Assembly (NCBI RefSeq): GCF_028290785.1
Contig: NZ_JAQGJD010000294.1
Span: forward strand, 1-64,000
DNA: 64,000 bases
Source of the DNA: Tardiphaga sp.
Lineage (GTDB): Bacteria > Pseudomonadota > Alphaproteobacteria > Rhizobiales > Xanthobacteraceae
Reading direction: 5' to 3'
The notes under the pieces were generated by a model that saw nothing but the letters and a program-made list of their open reading frames with translations, searched no databases and was not told where the DNA came from. Made by a program: the position numbers and the translations under genes. Of this stretch, positions 18,837-27,765 are shown piece by piece (the first letter of the stretch is position 1; every line of letters starts with the position of its first letter).

Positions 18837-20048
18837 ATGAGTACGATGGGTCCTGAAGCAGGATTGGCCGGCGCGGCCGGTGCAGCGGGAGCGGCCGGCG
18901 CGGCGGGAGCAGCCGGTGCGGCTGGAGCGGCTGGAGCGGCTGGAGCGGCTGGCGCCGCCGGAGCAGCTGGAGCCGCCGGCGCAGCTTATGGCTACGGATC
19001 GCCGATGGCGGCGGATGCCCTGATCAAGCATCGCGATGGTATCGTCGGGAGCTGGTCGCCCCCGCCACCTACCGGATATCCTGCGCAGCGCGACGTGGAG
19101 GAGCCGCTCAATCTTAGGGATTGGGACCCCGGCGTACGCGCGTCCGTCATCGACTTCGATCTGCTATCGCATCTGCATTTTACTCAACACTCCGAAAAGC
19201 GGGAGGACGGCACGCTGTCGCAAGAGGGCGTCTCGGTCTGGCACTTCAACGTGACGCCTGGCGCCGACCAATCGCCGCGCACTACTGCCAGCAGGATCGC
19301 GACGGTGATCCGACCAACCACCGAGATATTCCAAAGTCAGCTCAGGTTCCTTGATGAGTATTCCGACCTCCGGGAAGATCGCGCTTCGGAAATACTGTCC
19401 CAGACTTCATATCCATTCCCGTTTTGGGCCTCGATCGTGTACCTGCATCCTGATCGCACGAAGAAAACCATCGAGCTGCTCGACGCGGCGCTGAGGCTCG
19501 CCAATTTCGTTGAGATGCGGTTCAAGCACGCGCTCGCCTGCCGGCGTCCCAACGAATATTCGCTGCAGGTTCAGCCGATCATCCTCACGCCGGGGCACGG
19601 CAGCTTTCCCAGCGGTCACGCCACCGAGAACCACATGATTGCGCGGATCCTCTGGGAATTGCGTAAAGCCGCTTACGGCATGTCACCCGTGCTCGGCGAG
19701 CAATTGATGCGACAGGCCGCGCGCATCGCCATCAATCGAACCGTCGCGGGCGTGCATTTCCCGGTCGATACGGCGGTCGGGCAGATGCTCGGGCTCACGC
19801 TGGGCCGTTATTTCATTCAAAGGGCTCAGGCCGGGGCAACGGACTTTCAGGCCTGGCGCTTCGACGGGGAGCGTTATCCGCCAGAGGGCGATTTCGATTT
19901 TCGGGATTTTTGCGAGGCCGGTACCGTCACGGAAAAACCCGTGCCTTCCTACATCGCCGCTCTCGCGGCGCAGCCAGCGCCGGACAAGTCGGACATTCTG
20001 GAATGGCTGTGGCTGCAAGCCGTACAGGAATGGCGCCAACTCCCGTAA
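18837..20048 (+). CDS. Soluble PAP2 / vanadium-haloperoxidase-like protein with Gly-Ala-Ala repeat N-terminus
   Basis: This is a 403-aa protein. Residues 12-50 are thirteen perfect GAA triplets (collagen-like), followed by a short linker and a globular domain. The vanadate/phosphate site is complete: K-x6-RP in FKHALACRRP near residue 228, PSGH in HGSFPSGHATE near 262, and R-x5-H-x3-D in RTVAGVHFPVD near 301. No transmembrane helices are present, so it is closer to vanadium haloperoxidases or soluble acid phosphatases than to membrane PAP2 lipid phosphatases. The start 18837 has aaaggg upstream; ATG 18822 is an alternative. It lies between the cyclase and a subtilase. Activity is not determinable. 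Confidence 0.82.
   Translation: MSTMGPEAGLAGAAGAAGAAGAAGAAGAAGAAGAAGAAGAAGAAGAAGAAYGYGSPMAADALIKHRDGIVGSWSPPPPTGYPAQRDVEEPLNLRDWDPGVRASVIDFDLLSHLHFTQHSEKREDGTLSQEGVSVWHFNVTPGADQSPRTTASRIATVIRPTTEIFQSQLRFLDEYSDLREDRASEILSQTSYPFPFWASIVYLHPDRTKKTIELLDAALRLANFVEMRFKHALACRRPNEYSLQVQPIILTPGHGSFPSGHATENHMIARILWELRKAAYGMSPVLGEQLMRQAARIAINRTVAGVHFPVDTAVGQMLGLTLGRYFIQRAQAGATDFQAWRFDGERYPPEGDFDFRDFCEAGTVTEKPVPSYIAALAAQPAPDKSDILEWLWLQAVQEWRQLP
18870..18986 (+). repeat. Thirteen tandem 9-bp units encoding Gly-Ala-Ala
   Basis: The 117-bp stretch encodes (GAA)13. Codon use varies between units (ggcgcggcc, ggtgcagcg, ggagcggct), with one triple run of the identical ggagcggct unit. The protein repeat is therefore maintained while the DNA has diverged. 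Variable copy number between strains would be expected. Confidence 0.9.
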
Positions 20049-20090
20049 ATCCATGATCCCATTTCTCCGTCAGCTTCCAGGACCTTCGCC

Positions 20091-22067
20091 ATGGTCGAGA
20101 CACGGAAAATATTTGATCCCTATCTGGAATGGGCTGTTGCGACGAAGTTCGCCTATCTGAGCGGCGACTGGTTCCCGGTGCTGCTGGAGGTCGAACCGTC
20201 GGCTGCCAGCTTCGTCACCAGAGACTTCAATCCAGATCTGATCCGGGTCCCCTGGATCTATCAGGCCCCTGCCCGCGACTCCTTCGATGCCGAAGTGACA
20301 TTCTGGATGGTCATCATGCACCGCGCGGCGCTTACGGCGTTGGTCGAAGGGAAAGGTCCGGATTCGATCGACGACAAATTGCAGCCCCTGCTCAAATGGA
20401 TCAGACGGCTTGAGCTTGGCTCTCCGGTCGTGCCGCATTTCCCGACCCCGAAGCCGCTGCCCGAGCGACGCAAGCCGCTCGCGACCCGTCCGCCGTGCAC
20501 GGCCATTGTCGCCGTGATCGATGACGGCCTGGCCTTCGCCCACGAGCGATTTCGTTTTGCGACGGGCGCCACCCGCTTCAAATACTTCTGGAACCAGGAC
20601 GACTCGACGTTCGATCGCGCTCCCCAGGACCTCGGCTGGGGACGTGAACTTCCCGGAGACGAGATCAACACGCTGCTGAGGTCGAGCACCCATGCAGGCG
20701 TCATCGATGAAGACGAGGTGTATCGAAAGGCCGGACAGCGTCTTGTCGCGCGACGTGTCAAGCACGGGACGCATGTGATGGATATCGCCTGCGGGCTCGA
20801 CCCGCAGGAAGCGAACGCGAGTTCGCCCTATCTCATCGGCGTTCAGTTGCCGCAATGGGTGACGAAGGAAACGTCCGGCGGACTGCTGACGCCGATCGTC
20901 TACGCCGCCTTGACCTATATCCTGAGCCGCGCCGATCAGATCGCGGTGGATGACGGTACGGCGGCACTGCAGGTGGTCGTCAATCTGAGCTACGGCACCA
21001 TCGCCGGGCCGCACGATGGCACGACGCCGCTCGAGCGCGCGATCGATCAACTGATCGCAGCGCGCCCGACCCCGCTCCGCGTCGTGCTTCCCGCCGGCAA
21101 TCACTATCTGGCGCAATGTCATGCCCGCTTCGAGATGGACGAAGCGGCGGCGCCGGACTATCCGGTGAGAGAACTGCACTGGCGGGTGCAACCGGATGAC
21201 CAGTCGGCCTCATTCATGGAAATCTGGCTGCCGGAATCGGCTGACATCGCTGTGCGCATCACGCCGCCGGCCGCGCCAGCCAGCCCCTGGATCGATGCCG
21301 GTGGCCTTTGGTCCTGGCTGACGGCCGACGGACATGTGCGGTTTCGGGCGCGCTATATGAATTCCGCCGGCGAGCGTCCCTGGATTCTGCTGGCGATGGC
21401 GCCGACGGCACAGATCGAACCGAATCCCACGGCGCCTTCGGGGACCTGGCTGGTCGAAATCAAGAACAAGGGCGATGCGATTGCGGTCGATGCGTGGGTG
21501 CAGCGTGGCGACACGCCGTTTGGTTATCCGCTCCGTGGCCGGCAATCGCGGTTCGAGGATCGCGACTATGTACGCTTCGATCTAGCCGGCCGACCGAAGG
21601 AGAGCGACAATGTCGCCAGTCCCATTCGCAGAAGGGACACCATCAATGCGCTTGCGACCGAGCAGAACGCAATCGTCATCGGAGGCTTCAGGCGCAGCGA
21701 CTATCATCCCAGCCGCTATTCGGGCGCCGGGCCGGCTTTGACTCCCACCAGCATTCCGCTTCCGCGCATCGGCCCGGATGCCGCGGCGGTGGCTGACGAC
21801 TCCGCTGTGCTACATGGCGTCCTGGCCGCCGGCACACGGACCGGTTCGGTGGTGGCGATGAGCGGCACCAGCGTCGCCGCGCCGCAGGTGACACGGCTGA
21901 TTTCGAAATTGATGATCGATCGACTGGCGAGCGACCGCCGTGCCGTGCAGGACTTCGCAGCAGCTCATGACCCCGGGCCGCAGCCACTCAAGCCGACGCT
22001 GCAGGAGCGCATCGGCGCCGGCCGGATCGAAGTCCGTAGCGCGAAGCTGCGCTGGACGCGCTGGTGA
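20091..22067 (+). CDS. Subtilisin-like serine protease (S8 family)
   Basis: This is a 658-aa protein. The catalytic triad is visible: Asp in IVAVIDDGLAFAHE near residue 144, His in KHGTHVMDIACG near 225, and Ser in AMSGTSVAAPQVTR near 595. The oxyanion Asn is in VVLPAGNHY near 340. An unusual ~230-residue insert lies between the oxyanion site and the Ser motif. About 140 residues precede the Asp and may form a recognition or pro-domain. No signal peptide or membrane helix is seen, suggesting a cytoplasmic protease. It is 42 bp downstream of the haloperoxidase-like gene. Confidence 0.85.
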   Translation: MVETRKIFDPYLEWAVATKFAYLSGDWFPVLLEVEPSAASFVTRDFNPDLIRVPWIYQAPARDSFDAEVTFWMVIMHRAALTALVEGKGPDSIDDKLQPLLKWIRRLELGSPVVPHFPTPKPLPERRKPLATRPPCTAIVAVIDDGLAFAHERFRFATGATRFKYFWNQDDSTFDRAPQDLGWGRELPGDEINTLLRSSTHAGVIDEDEVYRKAGQRLVARRVKHGTHVMDIACGLDPQEANASSPYLIGVQLPQWVTKETSGGLLTPIVYAALTYILSRADQIAVDDGTAALQVVVNLSYGTIAGPHDGTTPLERAIDQLIAARPTPLRVVLPAGNHYLAQCHARFEMDEAAAPDYPVRELHWRVQPDDQSASFMEIWLPESADIAVRITPPAAPASPWIDAGGLWSWLTADGHVRFRARYMNSAGERPWILLAMAPTAQIEPNPTAPSGTWLVEIKNKGDAIAVDAWVQRGDTPFGYPLRGRQSRFEDRDYVRFDLAGRPKESDNVASPIRRRDTINALATEQNAIVIGGFRRSDYHPSRYSGAGPALTPTSIPLPRIGPDAAAVADDSAVLHGVLAAGTRTGSVVAMSGTSVAAPQVTRLISKLMIDRLASDRRAVQDFAAAHDPGPQPLKPTLQERIGAGRIEVRSAKLRWTRW

Positions 22068-22124
22068 CGGCTTCGCCTCTACGTCGCCATACTGCGTATG
22101 GCGTCGCGTCCGGAGTGCGGACCT

Positions 22125-25100
22125 CTACGAATGCGCCACCGTCGCCTGCCCCGCCGGCTCGTCCTGCTTCGCTTCTTCGGTCTTCTTGTCCGGCGAGAAC
22201 AGCCGCTGGATCGACACGAAGAACACCGGCACCATCAACAGTGCCAGGATCACCACCGCCACCATGCCGCCGGTGACCGAGGTGCCCAGCGCCCGCTGGC
22301 TCTGGCCGCCGGCGCCGTTGGCGACCACCATCGGGATCACGCCGCAGATGAAGGCCAGGCCGGTCATCAGGATCGGGCGGAAGCGCAGGTAGCAGGCTTC
22401 CATCGTCGCATCGACCAGCGACTTGCCGTGCGCGCGCAGGTCCTTGGCGAATTCGATGATCAGGATCGCGTTCTTGGCCGCGAGCCCGATGATCGTGATC
22501 AGACCCACCGTGAAGTAGACGTCGTTCGGCAGGCCGCGCAAAGTCGCCGCCAGCACAGCGCCGCAGATGCCAAGCGGCACCGTCATCAGCACCGCCATGG
22601 GAATCGTCCAGCTCTCATAGAGCGCGGCGAGCACCAGGAACACCACCAGCGCCGACAGGCCGAGCAGCAACGGCGCCTGCGAGCCCGACAGCTTTTCTTG
22701 CAGCGACTGCCCGGTCCACTCGAAACCGAAGCCGCGCGGCAGCAGGCCGGCCAGGCGCTCCATCTCGGCGATGGCGTCGCCGGAGGTAAAGCCCGGCCGC
22801 GCCTCACCGGAGATGCGCACCGCGGGATAGAAGTTGAAGCCGGTGATCTGGGTCGGCCCCTTCGCCCATTCCACGGTGGCGAAGGACGAGAACGGCACCA
22901 GCTGCCCACGGCTGTTCTTGACATTGTAATTCAGGATGTCGCTGGCGTTCATCCGGTTGGCGGCCTCCGACTGCACCACGACGCGCTGCATGCGGCCGCG
23001 GTTCGGGAAGTCGTTGATGTAGTTCGAGCCGAGATTGGTCGAGATCGTCGAATTGATGTCCTCGAAGGTGACGCCGAAGGCGCCGGCCTTTTCGCGGTCG
23101 ATCATCAGGTTGACCAAAGGCGCCGGCGGCAGACCTTCGACGAACACCTTCTGCAGCACCGGGCTGGCATTGGCATCGGCGATCAGCTTGTCGGACGCGG
23201 CGTTGAGCGCAACAAAGCCCTTCTGGCCGCGGTCCTGTAGGCGGAAGCTGAAGCCCGAGGAGTTGCCGAGGTTGTCGATCGGCGGCGGCTGCAACGCCGA
23301 AATCTTGGCATCGCGGATCGACGACAATTCCTTGTTGATATCGGCGACGAGGGCGGCGGCGGAATCGCCGGGCGGCCGGTCCGCCCAGTCCTTCAGGGTG
23401 ATGAAGGCCTGCGCGGTGTTCATGCCCTGGCCTAGGAAGCTGAAGCCGGTAAGGAACACGACGCTCTCGATGCCGGAGCGCTTGGCCAGATAGGCCTCGA
23501 CCTTCTCGATGGCGCCCTCGGTGCGGCTGAACGAGGAGTCCGACGGCGTCTGCACGTCCGTGGTGATGAAGCCCTGGTCGTCGATCGGCAGGAAGCCGCC
23601 GGGCATCCGCATAAAGCCCCAGGTGAGGCCGACCAGCAGCGCGACATAGACGATCAGCAGGCGCCCAGTGCGGTTGAGCGACCAGCCGACGGTCTTCGAG
23701 TAGCCGTCGCGGGTGGCATCGAGCTTGCGGTTGAACCAGCCGAACACGCCCTTTTTGGCGTGGCCGTGGCCGGCCTTCACCGGTTTCAGGAAGGTGGCGC
23801 ACAAAGCCGGCGTCAGCGATAGCGCCAGCAGCGCGGAGAACGCGATGGAGGCCACCATGGTGACGGAGAACTGCCGGTAGATGATGCCGACCGAACCCGG
23901 AAAAAACGCCATCGGCACGAACACGCCGATCATCACCAGCGTGACGCCGATGATGGCGCCGGAGATCTGGCCCATCGCCTTCTTGGTGGCTTCCTTCGGC
24001 GGAAGCCCCTCCTCGCTCATGATGCGTTCGACGTTCTCCACCACGACGATGGCGTCGTCGACGAGAATGCCGACCGCCAGGACCATGCCGAACATGGTCA
24101 GCATGTTGATGGAATAGCCGGCCATCAGCAGCATCGTGCAGGTGCCGAGCAGCGCGATCGGCACCACGATGGTCGGGATCAGCGTGTAGCGGAAGTTCTG
24201 CAGGAAGATGAACATCACGATGAAGACGAGAACCACCGCCTCGATCAGCGTCATCACGACTTTCTCGATCGAAGCCTTGACCACCGGCGTGACGTTGTAG
24301 GGAATATCGTAGGCGATATTGGCCGGGAAGAAGTTCGACAGCTCCTTCATCTTGGCTTCGATGGCGGCGGCCGTCGCCAGCGCATTGCCCTTCGGCGACA
24401 TCAGCACCGAGAGACCGGCGGTCGGCTTGCCATTGAGCCGCGTGGTGAACTGGTAGCTGAGGCCGCCGATCTCGATCCGCGCCACGTCGCGCAGCCGCAC
24501 GGTGGAGCCGTCGGGATTGGCGCGCAGCACAATGGCGCCGAATTCCTCCGGCGTGGTGAGCTGGCCTTTGACCAGCACCAGCGAAGACGTCTTGGTGGTC
24601 GCGGTGCTCGGCTCGGCGCCGACGCTGCCCGATGCGACCTGGGCGTTTTGCGCCGTGATCGCCTTGTTGACGTCGTCGGAAGTGAGATGGTAGCCGACCA
24701 GCTTGGCGGGATCGACCCAGACGCGCAGCGAACGCTCGGTGGAATACAGCGAGGCGCGGCCGACGCCGGGAATGCGACGAACCTCGCCCAGAATGTTGCG
24801 GATCATGAAGTCGCCGAGGCCGACCTCGTCGAGGCTGCCATCGGTGGAACGCAGCGTGATGATGTTCAGCACCGCGGCGGAGGCTTCTTCCACCAGGATG
24901 CCCTGCTGGATTACGGCACGCGGCAGTCGCGCCTCGACGCGCTTGAGGCGGTTCTGCACTTCGACGGAGGCCTGGCTGGTGTCGGTGCCCGGCACGAAGT
25001 TGGCGATGATTTCCACCGCGCCGAGCGAGTCGGACGTCGATTCAAAGTTGAGAATACCAGCGGCGCCGTTGAGCTCTTCCTCGATCAGCCGGGTGACGCT

Positions 25101-25277
25101 GTTGTACAGGTTCTCCGGCGACGCGCCGGGATAGCTGGTCGAGATCGAGATCGAGGGCGGTGCGATGATCGGATACTGCGCGATCGGCAGTTGCGGAATC
25201 GCGATCGCCCCGAACAGACAAATGAACAGCGCGACGACCCAGGCAAAAATCGGCCTGTCGATAAAGAAATTAGCCAT
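22125..25277 (-). CDS. RND efflux transporter permease (HAE1/AcrB family)
   Basis: This 1050-aa inner-membrane proton antiporter exports hydrophobic compounds. The N-terminus MANFFIDRPIFAWVVALFICL is the classic first helix. Two periplasmic porter/docking regions alternate with 12 TM helices. GILVDDAIVVVENVERIM near residue 400 contains the two adjacent proton-relay aspartates, and FFPGSVGIIYRQF follows. GLAAKNAILIIEFAKD near 935 is the second-half signature with the relay lysine. It is directly downstream of the adaptor gene (10-bp gap). No outer-membrane channel gene is present nearby, so a genomic TolC homologue must be used. Confidence 0.95.
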   Translation of the reverse strand: MANFFIDRPIFAWVVALFICLFGAIAIPQLPIAQYPIIAPPSISISTSYPGASPENLYNSVTRLIEEELNGAAGILNFESTSDSLGAVEIIANFVPGTDTSQASVEVQNRLKRVEARLPRAVIQQGILVEEASAAVLNIITLRSTDGSLDEVGLGDFMIRNILGEVRRIPGVGRASLYSTERSLRVWVDPAKLVGYHLTSDDVNKAITAQNAQVASGSVGAEPSTATTKTSSLVLVKGQLTTPEEFGAIVLRANPDGSTVRLRDVARIEIGGLSYQFTTRLNGKPTAGLSVLMSPKGNALATAAAIEAKMKELSNFFPANIAYDIPYNVTPVVKASIEKVVMTLIEAVVLVFIVMFIFLQNFRYTLIPTIVVPIALLGTCTMLLMAGYSINMLTMFGMVLAVGILVDDAIVVVENVERIMSEEGLPPKEATKKAMGQISGAIIGVTLVMIGVFVPMAFFPGSVGIIYRQFSVTMVASIAFSALLALSLTPALCATFLKPVKAGHGHAKKGVFGWFNRKLDATRDGYSKTVGWSLNRTGRLLIVYVALLVGLTWGFMRMPGGFLPIDDQGFITTDVQTPSDSSFSRTEGAIEKVEAYLAKRSGIESVVFLTGFSFLGQGMNTAQAFITLKDWADRPPGDSAAALVADINKELSSIRDAKISALQPPPIDNLGNSSGFSFRLQDRGQKGFVALNAASDKLIADANASPVLQKVFVEGLPPAPLVNLMIDREKAGAFGVTFEDINSTISTNLGSNYINDFPNRGRMQRVVVQSEAANRMNASDILNYNVKNSRGQLVPFSSFATVEWAKGPTQITGFNFYPAVRISGEARPGFTSGDAIAEMERLAGLLPRGFGFEWTGQSLQEKLSGSQAPLLLGLSALVVFLVLAALYESWTIPMAVLMTVPLGICGAVLAATLRGLPNDVYFTVGLITIIGLAAKNAILIIEFAKDLRAHGKSLVDATMEACYLRFRPILMTGLAFICGVIPMVVANGAGGQSQRALGTSVTGGMVAVVILALLMVPVFFVSIQRLFSPDKKTEEAKQDEPAGQATVAHS

Positions 25278-25287
25278 GTGTCAGGTC

Positions 25288-26496
25288 TCAGGGCTTCGCT
25301 TGGGAGGTCTGCTGCTCGCCCGCGGCGGCATTGGCGGCGGCTTCGGCCACCGGCCATGGCAACGGCTTCACCTTGTCGCCGGGCGCGAACTTCTGAAAGC
25401 CCTCGACGACGACACGTTCGCCGCCCTTGAGGCCTTCAGTGACGAACCACTGGCCGTCCTGTACCGCGCCCACACGCACCACCTGTGTCGCGACGTGGCC
25501 GTCGTCCTTGACGACGAAGACCTCGCTGCCGCCGCCGCCATTGCGCTGCACGGCCTGCTGCGGCACCGCGATGGAGTCGGTGTCGATGCCCTGCTCGATC
25601 TGGACGCGTACATACATGCCCGGCAGCAACTCACGCTTCGGATTGGGGAACTGGCCGCGTAGCGTCACCTGGCCGGTGAAGGCATCGACCTTGGCTTCGG
25701 AGAACAGCAGCTTGCCGGGCAGCGGATAGACCTGGCCATCGTCCAGCACCAGCCGGACCCGCGCCGCGTCGTCGGCGATCTGATCGAGGTCGCCGCTCTC
25801 GAAGGCGCGGCGCAGCGTGTTCATCTCGCTGACCGACTGGGTGAAGTCGGCATAGATCGGATCGAGCTGCTGGATGGTCGCCAGATTGGTGTTTTCGTTC
25901 TGCACCACGAGCGCGCCTTCGCTGACCAGCGCGGCGCCGATGATGCCGCTGATCGGCGCGCGGATGGTGGCGTAATCGAGATTGAGCTTGGCGCGCGCCA
26001 CGTCGGCCTTGCGGCCGGCGATCTCGGCCTCGGCCTGGCGCATCGCGCCGATGGCTTTCTCGTTCTCCGCTTCGGACACGGCCTTCTGGCCGGCGAGGGT
26101 GGCGATGCGGTGCGCATGCTGGGCGGCGAGATCGAAGGCCGCCGTCGCCTTGGCGAGCGCGGCATCGCTGGCCTGCAGCTCGACCTGGAACGGCTTCGGA
26201 TCGATCCGGTACAGCGGTTCGCCGGCCTTCACGACGCTGCCCTGATGGAACATGCGCTCGACGACGATGCCGGAGACGCGCGGACGCACATCGGCGACGC
26301 GGGTCGGCGCGATGCGGCCGGGCAATTCGCGAATCAGAGAGCGCGCCTGCGGCTTGACGGAGACGACACTCACTTCGGGCTCCGGCGCCTGGGTTGCCGC
26401 AACGGCCTGCTTCGGCTCGTTGCATCCCGCCAGCACCGGCGCAAGGCCGGCAAGCAATAGCGCCAGGGCTGCGGAGCGTGGGTTGAATGTCGTCAT
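25288..26496 (-). CDS. RND efflux periplasmic adaptor lipoprotein
   Basis: This 402-aa membrane-fusion protein starts at 26496 (MTTFNPRSAALALLL). The ORF's 17 extra residues are not plausible. A signal peptide with lipobox VLAGC gives lipidation at about Cys26. The biotinyl-lipoyl halves (GIVVERMFHQGSVVKAGEPLYRID and APISGIIGAALVSEGALV) flank an alpha-hairpin (residues ~95-160). Beta-barrel and membrane-proximal domains follow. It links the AcrB-like permease to an outer-membrane channel, and it is the first gene of the two-gene operon. Confidence 0.93.
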   Translation of the reverse strand: MTTFNPRSAALALLLAGLAPVLAGCNEPKQAVAATQAPEPEVSVVSVKPQARSLIRELPGRIAPTRVADVRPRVSGIVVERMFHQGSVVKAGEPLYRIDPKPFQVELQASDAALAKATAAFDLAAQHAHRIATLAGQKAVSEAENEKAIGAMRQAEAEIAGRKADVARAKLNLDYATIRAPISGIIGAALVSEGALVVQNENTNLATIQQLDPIYADFTQSVSEMNTLRRAFESGDLDQIADDAARVRLVLDDGQVYPLPGKLLFSEAKVDAFTGQVTLRGQFPNPKRELLPGMYVRVQIEQGIDTDSIAVPQQAVQRNGGGGSEVFVVKDDGHVATQVVRVGAVQDGQWFVTEGLKGGERVVVEGFQKFAPGDKVKPLPWPVAEAAANAAAGEQQTSQAKP

Positions 26497-26736
26497 GACA
26501 GCTATCGTTCCTGCTTGGGTATTCGAGGCGCATGTCCAGTTGCACATGCATCGACGGAGCCGCCGGGCCTACGCCCATCGCGACTTTTCCGGATATTTCG
26601 AACCTGTTGATAGCTGACGATAAATCAGATGCGCTGCAGCGCAATACATTTCGTGGCGGCGCAATGCCACACGCGCTTACCGCATTGGAAATGCAGCAGG
26701 TTTCTGGCCCTCACGGAATCGTGTGAGCGCGTAAAT
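26497..26736. promoter_or_regulatory. Upstream region of the RND pump operon with a 12-bp palindrome
   Basis: This 240-bp gap lies between the pump operon and the stop of the CFA-type gene, with both genes on the minus strand. It contains the exact palindrome gcgctgcagcgc at 26631-26642, about 135 bp before the adaptor start. That could be an operator, but no local TetR gene adjoins it. No other feature is recognised. Confidence 0.3.
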
Positions 26737-27765
26737 CTAGTTAACCGCCGTCATTCGGTAATGGCTGACGCCCCACTCGCTGCCATTCGAGTAGCCGAAC
26801 AGTCCCGCCGTCGCCAAGAAAAACCAGCGCCAGCGCCGCATCCACAGCGACGTGCTGCCACCGTAAACCGGGCGCAGGATGCGTTCGATGGCCGCGCGGT
26901 TGCGATCGAAGTTGTGGAGCCAGCCGAGCGCCGTGCGCTGGTAGTGCACGCCGCTCCAGCGCCACTCCTTCTCGACGGTGAACAAGTCGGCGTATTGCCG
27001 GATCAACTGATGACTCGGCATCACGCCGCCGGTGAAGAAATGCTGTGCGATCCAGTCTTCCTCGTCGGCGCGGTCGAACAGATAAGTGCCGGAGCGGTGC
27101 GTGAAGATATGCATGAAGAAGCGGCCGTCCGGCGCCAGCCACGAGCGGATCCGCGTCAGCAGCTCGCGCCAGTTCATCATGTGCTCGAACATTTCCACCG
27201 ACACGATGCGGTCGAATTTTTGCGTGGGCGCAAAGACATTCATGTCCTGCGTGATGACGCTCAGGTTGGCGAGGCCGCGCGCCGCCGCCTCACGCTCGAT
27301 ATATTCGCGCTGCGAAACGGAGTTGGAGACCGCGGTAATGCTGGCATGGGGAAACTGCCGCGCCATCGACAGCGCCAGCGACCCCCAGCCGCAGCCGAGT
27401 TCGAGGATCCTCTGTCCGTCGGCGAGATCGGCGTGCTCGATGGTCTGGCGCAGCGCCTCTTCCTCGGCCTCCCGCAGCGTCGATTCCGGTTCCTTGTAGT
27501 AGCACGACGAGTACTTGCGGTTTGGCCCCAGCACCAGCGCGAAGAACGCCGCCGGCACTTCGTAGTGCTGGGCGTTGGCCGCCTCGGTGTGTTCGGCGAT
27601 GCTGCGCGCCGCCATCTCACTGGCGAAGGCGGCGTCGGCGATCGCATCGCCGGACGCCAGCCGCGTCGCGGTGCGCGAGCAGAGCTGCTGGATGCCGGCG
27701 CGGATCACCATGTCCGGCAGCGGCACGCGTTCGGCGGTGCCGATGATGCGGGAGACCACGCTCAT
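26737..27765 (-). CDS. Cyclopropane-fatty-acyl-phospholipid synthase family methyltransferase
   Basis: This 342-aa SAM-dependent enzyme acts on membrane lipid acyl chains. Motifs: HYEVPAAFFALVLGPNRKYSSCYY near residue 66, SAM motif I RILELGCGWGSLALSMA near 118, SVEMFEHMMNWRELL near 188, and FFMHIFTHRSGTYLFD near 217. It is shorter than E. coli Cfa (about 380 aa) because the N-terminal domain is reduced, as in many alphaproteobacterial paralogues. The start overlaps the DUF1295 stop by 4 bp. Product chemistry (cyclopropane, methyl-branched or other) is not decided by sequence. Confidence 0.85.
   Translation of the reverse strand: MSVVSRIIGTAERVPLPDMVIRAGIQQLCSRTATRLASGDAIADAAFASEMAARSIAEHTEAANAQHYEVPAAFFALVLGPNRKYSSCYYKEPESTLREAEEEALRQTIEHADLADGQRILELGCGWGSLALSMARQFPHASITAVSNSVSQREYIEREAAARGLANLSVITQDMNVFAPTQKFDRIVSVEMFEHMMNWRELLTRIRSWLAPDGRFFMHIFTHRSGTYLFDRADEEDWIAQHFFTGGVMPSHQLIRQYADLFTVEKEWRWSGVHYQRTALGWLHNFDRNRAAIERILRPVYGGSTSLWMRRWRWFFLATAGLFGYSNGSEWGVSHYRMTAVN

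Noticed and set aside
22098-23240. 380-aa plus-strand ORF over the RND permease
   Set aside because: Shadow of the permease gene; His/Asp/Arg-rich composition without family similarity.
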